Shown here one piece after another: positions 1-5,938 of a DNA stretch of 5,969 nucleotides (within the stretch, counting starts at the first letter, position 1; each line of letters starts with the position of its first letter). The stretch spans positions 1 to 5,969 of the forward strand of contig CALNBW010000396.1 in the NCBI GenBank assembly GCA_937874815.1. The letters are read 5' to 3'. The notes beneath the pieces are model-generated. The model made no database searches, was not told where the DNA came from, and worked only from the letters and a program-made list of their open reading frames with translations. The position numbers and the translations under genes were made by a program. Origin of the DNA: an uncultured Bacillota bacterium (GTDB lineage Bacteria > Bacillota > UBA994 > UBA5500).

Positions 1-961
1 CCACGCAAGCCAGGGGCTCTTCCGCAATGTGTACTGGCATCCCCGTTTCTTCGCTAATGAGTTTGTCTAAACCTTTGAGCAAGGAACCACCACCAGTCAT
101 CATGATGCCTCGATCCATGACGTCTGCTGCCAGTTCCGGCGGGGTGCGCTCCAGGGTTGACTTAACTGCATCGATAATTGCCCGCACTGGCTCCGCCAAC
201 GCTTCGCGTACCTCAGTCGAAGTAATCTCTAACGTCTTAGGCAGACCCGTAACAAGATCTCGGCCCCGGACATCCAGGCTTTGCTCTTCCTCAAGGATAT
301 AGGCAGAACCGATACTCTTCTTTGTTTCTTCCGCTGTACGCTCACCAATCATCAAATTATAATGGCGCTTGATGTAAGCCATGATTGCTTCATCAATTTC
401 GTCACCACCGACCCGAATAGAGCGATGGGTGACCACGCCACCTAATGAAATAATAGCTACCTCAGTAGTGCCCCCTCCGATGTCTACGATCATGTTGCCT
501 GTCGGCTCCTCTACCGGTAGACCAGCGCCAATAGCAGCAGCCATCGGCTCTTCCACGATGATCGCATCACGGGCGCCAGCCGACTTAGTCGCGTCGTAAA
601 CAGCCCTTTTCTCCACCTCTGTAACCCCAGACGGAACACATACCACTACTAAGGGCGAGACAAAAGGACGCCCCTTTATTGCGGTAAAAATGAATTTGTG
701 CAACATCTTCTGCGTTGTATCAAAGTCTGCAATTACACCATCCCTGAGGGGACGAATGGCAATAATGTTACCTGGAGTGCGCCCAACCATTCGCTTTGCA
801 GCTTCGCCAACTTCGAGCACTTCTCCCGAATCGCGCTTGATGGCCACTACTGATGGCTCATTGAGCACTACGCCTTTGCTTTTAACGTATACTAAAGAGT
901 TTGCCGTCCCCAGATCAATGCCTAAGTCCTTAGAAAATGCCTTCTGGAAAAAATTCGTCAT
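1..961 (-). CDS. mreB: MreB, actin-like rod-shape protein (3' end cut by window)
   Basis: MreB polymerises on the inner face of the membrane with ATP and directs the peptidoglycan elongation machinery, setting rod shape. The 320 visible residues follow the family from the N-terminus. KDLGIDLGTANSLVYV (11-26) is the first phosphate loop, EEPMAAAIG (137-145) follows, DIGGGTTEVAIIS (160-172) is the second phosphate loop, and TGGGSLLKGLDKL (289-301) is the adenosine motif. Family members are about 335-345 residues, so roughly 20 C-terminal residues lie beyond the window. The ATG is preceded by AGGAGGG eight bases upstream, which fixes the start. It lies 19 bases after radC and is probably cotranscribed with DUF4321, maf and radC; mreC and mreD would be expected next but are outside the window. 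The short basic N-terminus may help membrane contact (inference). Identity is very secure. Paralogues such as Mbl share the fold, but the radC-linked position favours MreB. Confidence 0.97.
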   Translation of the reverse strand, partial: MTNFFQKAFSKDLGIDLGTANSLVYVKSKGVVLNEPSVVAIKRDSGEVLEVGEAAKRMVGRTPGNIIAIRPLRDGVIADFDTTQKMLHKFIFTAIKGRPFVSPLVVVCVPSGVTEVEKRAVYDATKSAGARDAIIVEEPMAAAIGAGLPVEEPTGNMIVDIGGGTTEVAIISLGGVVTHRSIRVGGDEIDEAIMAYIKRHYNLMIGERTAEETKKSIGSAYILEEEQSLDVRGRDLVTGLPKTLEITSTEVREALAEPVRAIIDAVKSTLERTPPELAADVMDRGIMMTGGGSLLKGLDKLISEETGMPVHIAEEPLACV

Positions 962-980
962 TCTGCTTGCCCTCCTGCGC

Positions 981-1664
981 CTAGACTAATCCCTTTTCTT
1001 TCATGCTTATAGTCTTACCATCACCAAAAACAACATGATCTAAAACCTCTATACCAATAATCTTGCCCGCTTCAACTAAACGTCGGGTAACCTCAATATC
1101 TTCTCTGCTGGGAGTTGGATCCCCGCTAGGGTGGTTATGGGCTGCTAACAAAGCGGCAGCGCTATGCCTAATGGCATACTTGAATACTTCTCGCGGATGA
1201 ACGATGGACGCATTGAGGCTGCCGCGGAAGATCGTTCTTCTGGAAACAATTTTGTTCTTGGTATCCAGCAAAACGACCACAAACTCTTCATGGGCCAGTT
1301 GTTGAAAATAGGGCATCAATACCGCCGCTAGGTCTTCCGGTTGACGAATTGTCGCATCATACATGCGGCTTTCTGCAATCCGCACTGCGAACTCGGAAAT
1401 AGCCGCCAACTGGCAAGCCTTGGCCACTCCAATGCCCGGTTCCATTTGCAGCTCATCCGTTGATAGTTCTAACAACCCACGCACGTCGCCAAAACGGGTT
1501 AGCAGACGATCAGCTAAGTGCAGAGCAGATTCACCGCGCACCCCAGTAGCCAAAATAATCGCCAGTAACTCCGCATTACTGAGTGCCTGTGGTCCTAACC
1601 GCAACATGCGCTCCCTCGGTCTTTCCTGCTCCGCCATATCCTTAATGAGTAATGGTTTTGGCAT
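981..1664 (-). CDS. radC: RadC family JAMM/MPN-domain protein
   Basis: A 227-residue RadC/YsxA-type protein. The family was named for DNA repair, but that role was not confirmed and its biochemical function is uncertain. The N-terminal part (about 1-65) contains the family signature ERPRERMLRLGPQALSNAELLAIIL. A helix-hairpin-helix-like stretch follows (about 68-90, with PGIGVAKACQLAA), which may bind DNA. The C-terminal MPN domain (about 103-225) has the metal-site pattern AHNHPSGDPTPSRED: His176, His178 and Asp189 are the likely zinc ligands, with an acidic pair near 126-127. The start is ATG at 1664, six bases after GGAGGT (1676-1671). An in-frame ATG at 1715 would add 17 residues, overlap maf and lack a good binding site, so it was not used. 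Length is normal for the family. The gene lies between maf and mreB, a common Firmicutes arrangement. Nothing looks broken. Confidence 0.95.
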   Translation of the reverse strand: MPKPLLIKDMAEQERPRERMLRLGPQALSNAELLAIILATGVRGESALHLADRLLTRFGDVRGLLELSTDELQMEPGIGVAKACQLAAISEFAVRIAESRMYDATIRQPEDLAAVLMPYFQQLAHEEFVVVLLDTKNKIVSRRTIFRGSLNASIVHPREVFKYAIRHSAAALLAAHNHPSGDPTPSREDIEVTRRLVEAGKIIGIEVLDHVVFGDGKTISMKEKGLV

Positions 1665-1670
1665 ACAATT

Positions 1671-1676
1671 ACCTCC
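1671..1676 (-). promoter_or_regulatory. Ribosome binding site deciding the radC start
   Basis: GGAGGT sits six bases before the ATG at 1664 in the 41-base gap after maf. It selects this codon over the upstream in-frame ATG at 1715. Confidence 0.85.
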
Positions 1677-1705
1677 ATGCAACTTCAATAATGGGGGCAT
1701 AATGC

Positions 1706-2278
1706 CTAGCACCAAGCAGCATCTAATTGCTGCCTCAACTCTGCTAACCTGCTAAGCGGCAGTCCAACTACATTAAAATAACAGCCATCAATCCTGTCAA
1801 TGAACATCGCAGCCATGCCCTGAATGCCATAGGCACCGGCCTTATCATAGGGTTCATCGGTCTGCAAATACCTAGTCAGTTCCTCATCCGTGATTTGTCG
1901 CATATGCACCCTGGTGTGAACGACATCGCTGATTTCGCGGCCACTAGCACAATCAACTAGAGCGATTGCCGTAAACACTTGGTGCCAGTCAGCCGCTAGC
2001 GACTGCAGCATGCGGGCGGCCTCATCCCTATCCCTCGGTTTGCCTAACAGCTCTCCAGCGTGTACCACAATGGTATCTGCACCCAGCACAACGCCTGCTG
2101 GAAAGCGGGCGGCTACTTCTCTAGCCTTCCCCAGGGCATTATATAATACAAAAGACTCTGGTTCACTGGCAGTAGTTGTTTCCCTGAAATTACTAGGGTG
2201 GACCTGGAACTGCCACCCAATCTGTTGCAGTAAATCGCGCCTTCTCGGTGAGGCTGAAGCCAGAATAAGCTCGGTCAT
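1706..2278 (-). CDS. maf: Maf family nucleoside triphosphate pyrophosphatase (dTTP/UTP type)
   Basis: A 190-residue cytoplasmic Maf/HAM1-fold enzyme that hydrolyses nucleoside triphosphates to monophosphates and pyrophosphate. It is thought to remove modified or excess pyrimidine nucleotides, and in Bacillus the family is linked to septum formation. Visible motifs are the N-terminal loop LASASPRRRDLL (6-17), GADTIV (66-71) with the catalytic-site Asp68, GKPRD (79-83) with Lys80, and YDKAGAYGIQG (144-154). The KAGAYGIQG form with Gln153 is that of the dTTP/UTP-specific subgroup (YhdE-like); the 7-methyl-GTP subgroup (YceF-like) has a different sequence here. Specificity is therefore inferred from motif, not shown. 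The start ATG overlaps the stop of the DUF4321 gene (ATGA), and no strong binding site precedes it, so translation is probably coupled. Length is typical for the family. Confidence 0.95.
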   Translation of the reverse strand: MTELILASASPRRRDLLQQIGWQFQVHPSNFRETTTASEPESFVLYNALGKAREVAARFPAGVVLGADTIVVHAGELLGKPRDRDEAARMLQSLAADWHQVFTAIALVDCASGREISDVVHTRVHMRQITDEELTRYLQTDEPYDKAGAYGIQGMAAMFIDRIDGCYFNVVGLPLSRLAELRQQLDAAWC

Positions 2279-2526
2279 AGCCGCTTATATAAGATGAAGG
2301 CCAAAATTAGGCCGAGCACGCCCGCCACCGTGAGACGTAAGGAGAAGCCGATAGTTAAAGTCAACATGTCCAGGCTGAGCACAAGGGGCGGATTAATGCC
2401 GTAGGACTGGCTCGATAGGTTGAGCCAGGGCGCGATACCACCTAAGGCCTGTCCTAGCAGACTGCCGAAAAAGGAACCCAAGACTAGGAAGAATACTAGT
2501 AACCAACCATTTTTGCCTTTGCGCAT
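2275..2526 (-). CDS. DUF4321 family small membrane protein
   Basis: An 83-residue hydrophobic protein matching the DUF4321 pattern. A basic N-terminus (RKGKNGW) precedes a first membrane segment at about 8-31 that is rich in small residues (GSFFGSLLGQALGG). A short external loop with PWLNL and NPPLVLSLDML follows, and a second membrane segment at about 52-80 contains TLTIGFSLRLTVAGVLGL and ends with the basic YKRL. Its function is unknown. In Firmicutes it is recurrently found just upstream of maf, radC and the mre genes, which suggests a cell-envelope role (inference from context only). AAGGAG lies eight bases upstream of the ATG. Its TGA overlaps the maf ATG by four bases. It is the first gene of this unit, placed after the rnf terminator and a candidate promoter. 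Family recognition is by remembered pattern, not by a search. Confidence 0.85.
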   Translation of the reverse strand: MRKGKNGWLLVFFLVLGSFFGSLLGQALGGIAPWLNLSSQSYGINPPLVLSLDMLTLTIGFSLRLTVAGVLGLILAFILYKRL

Positions 2527-2575
2527 AGTGCACTCTCCTTTTCCAACGGTGCAGCCTCAAGTATATCCATGCTCT

Positions 2576-2622
2576 ATTCTAACATAGCCGCTGCTAATAG
2601 GCGTAACTTGTGTAGATTTCAA
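2576..2622 (-). promoter_or_regulatory. Candidate sigma-A promoter(s) for DUF4321-maf-radC-mreB
   Basis: Two overlapping candidates read on the minus strand. One is TTGAAA (2622-2617), a 17-base spacer and TATTAG (2599-2594), which matches the consensus at five and four of six positions. The other is an extended -10 element, TGTTAGAAT, with its hexamer at 2581-2576; its possible -35 is poor. Either would give a transcript starting 40-65 bases before the DUF4321 ATG, just after the rnf terminator. The call rests on consensus match and position only. Confidence 0.5.
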
Positions 2623-2633
2623 TTTTTGTCTGG

Positions 2634-2662
2634 TAAAAGAAAAGTCGCCCCCAAAGGAGCGA
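2634..2662 (-). terminator. Rho-independent terminator of the rnf operon
   Basis: On the minus strand TCGCTCC (2662-2656) pairs with GGGGCGA (2651-2645) around a four-base loop. The seven-pair stem includes one G-U wobble and is followed directly by CTTTTCTTTT. On the plus strand the wobble becomes a C-A mismatch and no T-run follows, so it acts toward low coordinates. It ends transcription coming from rnfB, whose stop codon lies about 156 bases upstream. Confidence 0.85.
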
Positions 2663-2700
2663 TCGCTGATCAAGGTCGTAGGTGCTGTTGCAAATAGCTC

Positions 2701-2766
2701 GGGGCCGAGAGGCCTGCTAGGCACAGGCTGACGCCAATCGTGCCTACGCAGGGCCCCATCGGCCCC
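2701..2766 (-). repeat. 66-base imperfect inverted repeat (long hairpin) downstream of rnfB
   Basis: The ends GGGGCCGA and TCGGCCCC are perfect complements (2701-2708 and 2759-2766). Inside them TGCTAGGCAC (2715-2724) pairs with GTGCCTA-C-GCA (2740-2750) with one bulged base, and further GGCC/GGCC pairs bridge the two blocks. The tip can form a small GGC/GCC stem (2726-2728 with 2733-2735). The fold is symmetric enough to form in RNA from either strand, but transcription from rnfB would place it in the operon's 3' untranslated region, some 38 bases before the terminator. No T-run follows, so it is not itself a standard terminator. It could be an RNA-stabilising 3' structure, a palindromic repeat element or a binding site; the sequence does not decide. 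Confidence 0.8.
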
Positions 2767-2817
2767 TTACCATAATAACAGGAGCGCGACAGTCCCTAAG
2801 ACCTTGCCTAGAAAAAA

Positions 2818-3798
2818 TCATTGCATATGGATAGCTTTCTTAGGGCATTTCTCTACGCATAGTCCGCAGCTGACACATTTCTCTGCCCCCACGGTATGCT
2901 TGGCTTTTACTTCGCCAGTAATGGCACCGACCGGACAAGCCTTCTTACAGATGGTGCAACCAATGCAATCATCGCCGATTATGGCCTTAGGTCTTGCTTC
3001 TAGTTGACCGTCAATAGCCTTTGTGGGGCATTTGGCCACACACAGCCCGCAGTTGCGACACTTGCTGTAATCAATGCTGGCCAGGTTGTTCTCAACGTGG
3101 ATGGCATCAAAGGGACAGGCCTTTACACATAGACCGCAACCAATGCAACCGGTGCTACAAATAGCCCGCACCTCTTTGCCCTTGGCCTCAGACCGACACT
3201 TAACCTGCACCAGAGCGGTATCAGGACGCATGGCGATAATGTGGCGCGGACAGGCTAGCACGCACTGTTTGCAGCCAGTGCATTTTTCCTCATCAATCAC
3301 CGGCATGCCGTTATCATTCATACTGATCGCATCAAAGGGGCAAGCTCGAAAACAATCGCCATAGCCTAAACAACCGTAACTACAAAGTTTATCTCCGCCG
3401 CCCACAGCCTGGGCTGCCTGGCAGGTCTGCACGCCGGTATACTGAAAACGGGTGCCGCATTCAGCTTTCCCGCCGCCGCAATAGACGGTGGCAACCTGCC
3501 GTTCACTAGTATCAGCTGCCACCCCCATCACCGCTGAAAGTTTCTCCACCACAGGAACGCCCCCAACCGGGCATTTGTTCACTGGGGCCCCCTGTAATAT
3601 CGCATCGGCGTAACCGCTGCAGCCAGGATACCCGCAGGCACCACAGTTAGCACCGGGCAAAACAGACAGTAACTCTTCGGCGCGGGGGTCTACCTCTACC
3701 GCGAATTTCTTCGATGCATAGGCCAAACCAGCCCCGAACAACAGGCCAAAGCCACCCAAGACCCCAATGGCACTTATAATTAACGTTAATTTGCTCAC
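2818..3798 (-). CDS. rnfB: RnfB, polyferredoxin subunit of the Rnf complex
   Basis: A 326-residue subunit thought to take electrons from reduced ferredoxin and pass them to the membrane part of the complex. An N-terminal membrane anchor (about 4-28) is followed by a 4Fe-4S domain with Cys52, 55, 60 and 76 (CGACGYPGC). Extra cysteines lie at 107, 114 and 126. Six ferredoxin-like groups follow: Cys139/143/149/153, 173/176/179/183, 218/221/224/228, 247/250/253/257, 278/281/284/288 and 308/311/314/318, most ending in CP. The long form is usual for clostridial Rnf; proteobacterial RnfB is about 190 residues with fewer clusters. GTG at 3798 is chosen because GGAGGTGA lies five bases upstream, and the family N-terminus matches (short polar start, then the anchor). 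The longer ATG frame from 3837 would overlap rnfA. It lies 16 bases after rnfA and is the last gene before the terminator. Cluster assignment is by motif only. Confidence 0.96.
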   Translation of the reverse strand: MSKLTLIISAIGVLGGFGLLFGAGLAYASKKFAVEVDPRAEELLSVLPGANCGACGYPGCSGYADAILQGAPVNKCPVGGVPVVEKLSAVMGVAADTSERQVATVYCGGGKAECGTRFQYTGVQTCQAAQAVGGGDKLCSYGCLGYGDCFRACPFDAISMNDNGMPVIDEEKCTGCKQCVLACPRHIIAMRPDTALVQVKCRSEAKGKEVRAICSTGCIGCGLCVKACPFDAIHVENNLASIDYSKCRNCGLCVAKCPTKAIDGQLEARPKAIIGDDCIGCTICKKACPVGAITGEVKAKHTVGAEKCVSCGLCVEKCPKKAIHMQ

Positions 3799-3804
3799 GC
3801 TATT

Positions 3805-3812
3805 CACCTCCG
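3805..3812 (-). promoter_or_regulatory. Ribosome binding site deciding the GTG start of rnfB
   Basis: GGAGGTGA, located in the 16-base gap after the rnfA stop, is five bases before GTG (3798). It supports the GTG over the ATG at 3837 inside rnfA. Confidence 0.85.
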
Positions 3813-3814
3813 GC

Positions 3815-4387
3815 CTAGAGCAAGCCTTGGAAGCCAAGGAATGCTATGGAAAGCAAACTTGCCGTGATCAAGGCGATAGGAAAGCCCTGAAAAGGCTTGG
3901 GGATATCAGCAAAATCTAGGCGTTCCCGAATACCCGCGAAAATGACAATAGCCAAGGTAAAGCCGAGGGCGCCAGCACAACCGTTTACCATTGACTGCAG
4001 CAGATTATATTGGCTATCGATATTAAGAATAGTGACCCCTAGTACGGCGCAGTTGGTGGTGATCAGGGGTAGATAAACGCCTAGGGCCTGATAGAGGGTT
4101 GGGCTAGATTTGAGAATAACCATCTCCACAAACTGCACCAAAGCAGCTATGACTAAAATAAACGCCGTAGTCTGTAGGTAGCCTAGGCCTAGCTTATCCA
4201 AGATATATACCTGCACAGCCCAGGTAACAGCTGAGGACACCGTCATGACAAAGGTGACAGCTAGCCCCATACCAACGGCCGTTTCCACTTTTTTTGAGAC
4301 GCCTAAGAAGGGACACATCCCTAAAGTACGGGAAAGCACAAAGTTGTTGATTAGTATGCCGCTAACAAAAATGACGAGCAGATTCAT
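3815..4387 (-). CDS. rnfA: RnfA, membrane subunit of the Rnf complex
   Basis: A 190-residue integral membrane protein of the RnfA/NqrE family, with about six membrane segments. With its inverted paralogue RnfE it forms the core that binds a [2Fe-2S] cluster within the membrane, linking cytoplasmic and outward-facing redox centres during ion pumping. The two ligand cysteines are visible in conserved contexts: Cys25 in LGMCPFLGV and Cys113 in TTNCAVLGV. The FAGIRERLDFADIPKPFQGFPI stretch near 150-171 is a further family hallmark. Length equals that of characterised RnfA proteins. The ATG has a GGGGG-rich binding site eight bases upstream, in the 13-base gap after rnfE. The presence of RnfB next to it separates this from NqrE of the sodium-pumping quinone reductase. 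Assignment is secure. Confidence 0.97.
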   Translation of the reverse strand: MNLLVIFVSGILINNFVLSRTLGMCPFLGVSKKVETAVGMGLAVTFVMTVSSAVTWAVQVYILDKLGLGYLQTTAFILVIAALVQFVEMVILKSSPTLYQALGVYLPLITTNCAVLGVTILNIDSQYNLLQSMVNGCAGALGFTLAIVIFAGIRERLDFADIPKPFQGFPIALITASLLSIAFLGFQGLL

Positions 4388-4400
4388 TACTATTGCCCCC

Positions 4401-4997
4401 TTACGCTATGCGCCGCGCGCGCAGATGGTTGAGCAGAGCAATAAGCAAGCCTAGCGTTATTAAGCCACCGGGAGCCAGAATCATGATCAGCATGGGCTGA
4501 AAGCCGGCCCCAAATAGGGCCTTACCAAAGATGGTGCCAGCACCCACTATCTCCCGGATACCACCTAAGAGCGTTAAGGCTCCTGTAAAACCAAGCCCCA
4601 TACCTAATCCGTCAGCAGCTGCAGCGAGCAGACCATTCTGCGAAGCGAAAGCCTCTGCCCGCTGCAGAACGATACAGTTGACAACAATTAAAGGAATAAA
4701 CAAGCCCAAGGCCTGATGCAAACCAGGCATAAAGGCCTGCATAACCATATCTACAACAGTAACAAAGGTGGCTATTACTACCACATAGATGGGGATGCGG
4801 ATTTTGCTTGGTACAATGTTACGCATCGCCGAGATCATCAAGTTCGAGCAAACAAGAACGGCTGCGGTAGCTAACCCCATCCCCAAGCCATTAACTGCCG
4901 CCGTCGTGACAGCGAGCGTAGGGCACATGCCTAGCAAAAGGCTGAAGGTAGGATTCTCTTTAATCAGGCCTTTGCTGAACTCTTTCATGTAATTCAC
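4401..4997 (-). CDS. rnfE: RnfE, membrane subunit of the Rnf complex
   Basis: A 198-residue membrane protein of the RnfE/NqrD family, paralogous to RnfA and paired with it around the intramembrane [2Fe-2S] cluster. Ligand cysteines are Cys25 (LLGMCPTLAV) and Cys108 (VNCIVLQRAEAFA). Other family stretches are LMISAMRNIVPSKIRIPIYV (53-72) and GGIREIVGAGTIFG (145-158). The tail is basic (HLRARRIA). The start is GTG at 4997, seven bases after GGAGGT. The in-frame ATG at 4988 is 16 bases away, too far, and the in-frame start at 5036 would overlap rnfD. It follows rnfD by 19 bases with no room for rnfG, the usual intervening gene. It was kept as RnfE rather than NqrD because RnfB and an RnfD-type protein flank it and no NqrA or NqrF is seen. 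Confidence 0.96.
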   Translation of the reverse strand: MNYMKEFSKGLIKENPTFSLLLGMCPTLAVTTAAVNGLGMGLATAAVLVCSNLMISAMRNIVPSKIRIPIYVVVIATFVTVVDMVMQAFMPGLHQALGLFIPLIVVNCIVLQRAEAFASQNGLLAAAADGLGMGLGFTGALTLLGGIREIVGAGTIFGKALFGAGFQPMLIMILAPGGLITLGLLIALLNHLRARRIA

Positions 4998-5004
4998 AAC
5001 GCGC

Positions 5005-5010
5005 ACCTCC
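5005..5010 (-). promoter_or_regulatory. Ribosome binding site deciding the GTG start of rnfE
   Basis: GGAGGT lies seven bases before GTG (4997), inside the short rnfD-rnfE gap. It shows that rnfE has its own initiation signal despite the missing rnfG, so the junction looks functional. Confidence 0.85.
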
Positions 5011-5016
5011 TGGTCT

Positions 5017-5925
5017 TTATTTTGTAGCTCCCCCAAATCTTACAGGCTTGGTGTAACGATCAATTAGAGGCGTTAATGCGTTCATGATTAAAATGGAATA
5101 AGTAACGCCTTCTGGATAGCCTCCCCACAGACGAATTATGCTGGTGATTAGGCCACAGCCGATGCCCATTACCAACCGACCCCGCTTAGTCACTGGTGAA
5201 GTAACCATATCGGTGGCCATGAAGAAGGCACCCAATAGCAGACCGCCTGCTAGAACATGAAAGATGGGGTCGCCACCAAAAGCAAACGTAAAGACTGCCA
5301 CTGTGCCAATAAAGCCAGCGGGAATGCGCCAATCGATAATGCCACGCCACAGCAGGTAAAGCCCACCGACGATCAATGCTAAGGCTGATGTCTCCCCTAA
5401 GCTCCCAGGGATTGCCCCTAAGAACATCGCACTATAGGCCGGCTTCGCGGCCCCGCCCAGCGGCGTTGCCGTCGTCAGGAAGGTGAAAGGGGCTACCCAT
5501 GCTGTCATCTGAGCTGGCCAGGAGGCCAGCAGAACAGCTCGGCCGACCAAAGCAGGGTTAAAAGGGTTATTTCCTAGTCCACCAAAAACATGCTTGCCGA
5601 TGCCGATAGCAACGATAGCACCTATGGCTACTATCCACAGGGGCAGGCTAGCCGGTACGTTAAAGGCTAGGAGCAAACCAGTTACAGCAGCACTATAATC
5701 ACGAATAGTAATGGTACGACCAGTTAGCTTTTGAATTAGGGCCTCAGTGCCGACGGCAACGCCAACAGAAACCAACATTAACCACAGGGCCCTTAAGCCA
5801 AAGAAGAAAACGGCTAAGGTGGCAGCCGGTGCTAACGCCATCAACACCTCCAGCATAATTCTGCTGGTATCCTCGCGGTGATGTTGATGCGGGGACGAAG
5901 CCATCAACAGTTTATTTTGTTCCAC
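5017..5925 (-). CDS. rnfD: RnfD, flavin-carrying membrane subunit of the Rnf complex
   Basis: A 302-residue polytopic membrane protein of the RnfD/NqrB family that carries covalently bound FMN and takes part in electron transfer coupled to ion movement. The N-terminus SSPHQHHREDTSRIMLEVL (10-28) is the typical pre-helix signature. GGLGNNPFNPALVGRA (115-130) is a family hallmark. The flavin attachment site appears as TTATPLG (151-157), with Thr154 the likely phosphoester-linked residue. FFMATDMVTSPVT (234-246) and GYPEGVTYSILIMNALTPLID (269-289) are also conserved. Length is close to the family norm. The start is GTG at 5925, five bases after GGGGGGAG. The internal ATG at codon 8 has no binding site and would shorten the usual N-terminus. 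It begins 12 bases after the stop of an upstream, mostly unseen gene. FMN attachment would require an ApbE-type flavin transferase, which is not in the window. Confidence 0.96.
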   Translation of the reverse strand: MEQNKLLMASSPHQHHREDTSRIMLEVLMALAPAATLAVFFFGLRALWLMLVSVGVAVGTEALIQKLTGRTITIRDYSAAVTGLLLAFNVPASLPLWIVAIGAIVAIGIGKHVFGGLGNNPFNPALVGRAVLLASWPAQMTAWVAPFTFLTTATPLGGAAKPAYSAMFLGAIPGSLGETSALALIVGGLYLLWRGIIDWRIPAGFIGTVAVFTFAFGGDPIFHVLAGGLLLGAFFMATDMVTSPVTKRGRLVMGIGCGLITSIIRLWGGYPEGVTYSILIMNALTPLIDRYTKPVRFGGATK

Positions 5926-5930
5926 GTTCT

Positions 5931-5938
5931 CTCCCCCC
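5931..5938 (-). promoter_or_regulatory. Ribosome binding site for the GTG start of rnfD
   Basis: GGGGGGAG is five bases before GTG (5925); its first G is also the last base of the upstream gene's TAG. This suggests translation is tied closely to the preceding gene. Confidence 0.7.

Noticed and set aside
27..989. Plus-strand open frames opposite mreB
   Set aside because: They mirror the MreB coding frame, with compositions typical of antisense reading.
1363..1755. Plus-strand open frame of 130 codons
   Set aside because: It is antisense to radC and the maf end, has no ribosome binding site or recognisable domain, and the minus-strand genes are clear.
2658..2667. Palindrome AGCGATCGCT, as a HIP1-like or protein-binding site
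   Set aside because: It is largely part of the terminator stem and occurs as a single chance palindrome; cyanobacterial HIP1 context does not apply here.
2812..2817. Run of six T directly after the rnfB stop, as a terminator
   Set aside because: No GC-rich stem precedes it at the end of rnfB. The hairpin with T-run at 2634-2662 is a far better terminator.
2527..2817. Riboswitch, tRNA or CRISPR in the gap after rnfB
   Set aside because: No cloverleaf, no direct repeats with spacers and no recognised riboswitch core; only the hairpin, terminator and promoter elements are visible.
4998..5036. Longer rnfE beginning inside rnfD
   Set aside because: It would overlap rnfD, lacks a binding site at that codon, and adds residues not seen in the family; the GTG at 4997 has a strong site.
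4401..5925. Na+-translocating NADH:quinone reductase (Nqr) instead of Rnf
   Set aside because: The D/E/A subunits have Nqr homologues, but the adjacent long polyferredoxin RnfB and lack of any Nqr-specific gene favour Rnf.
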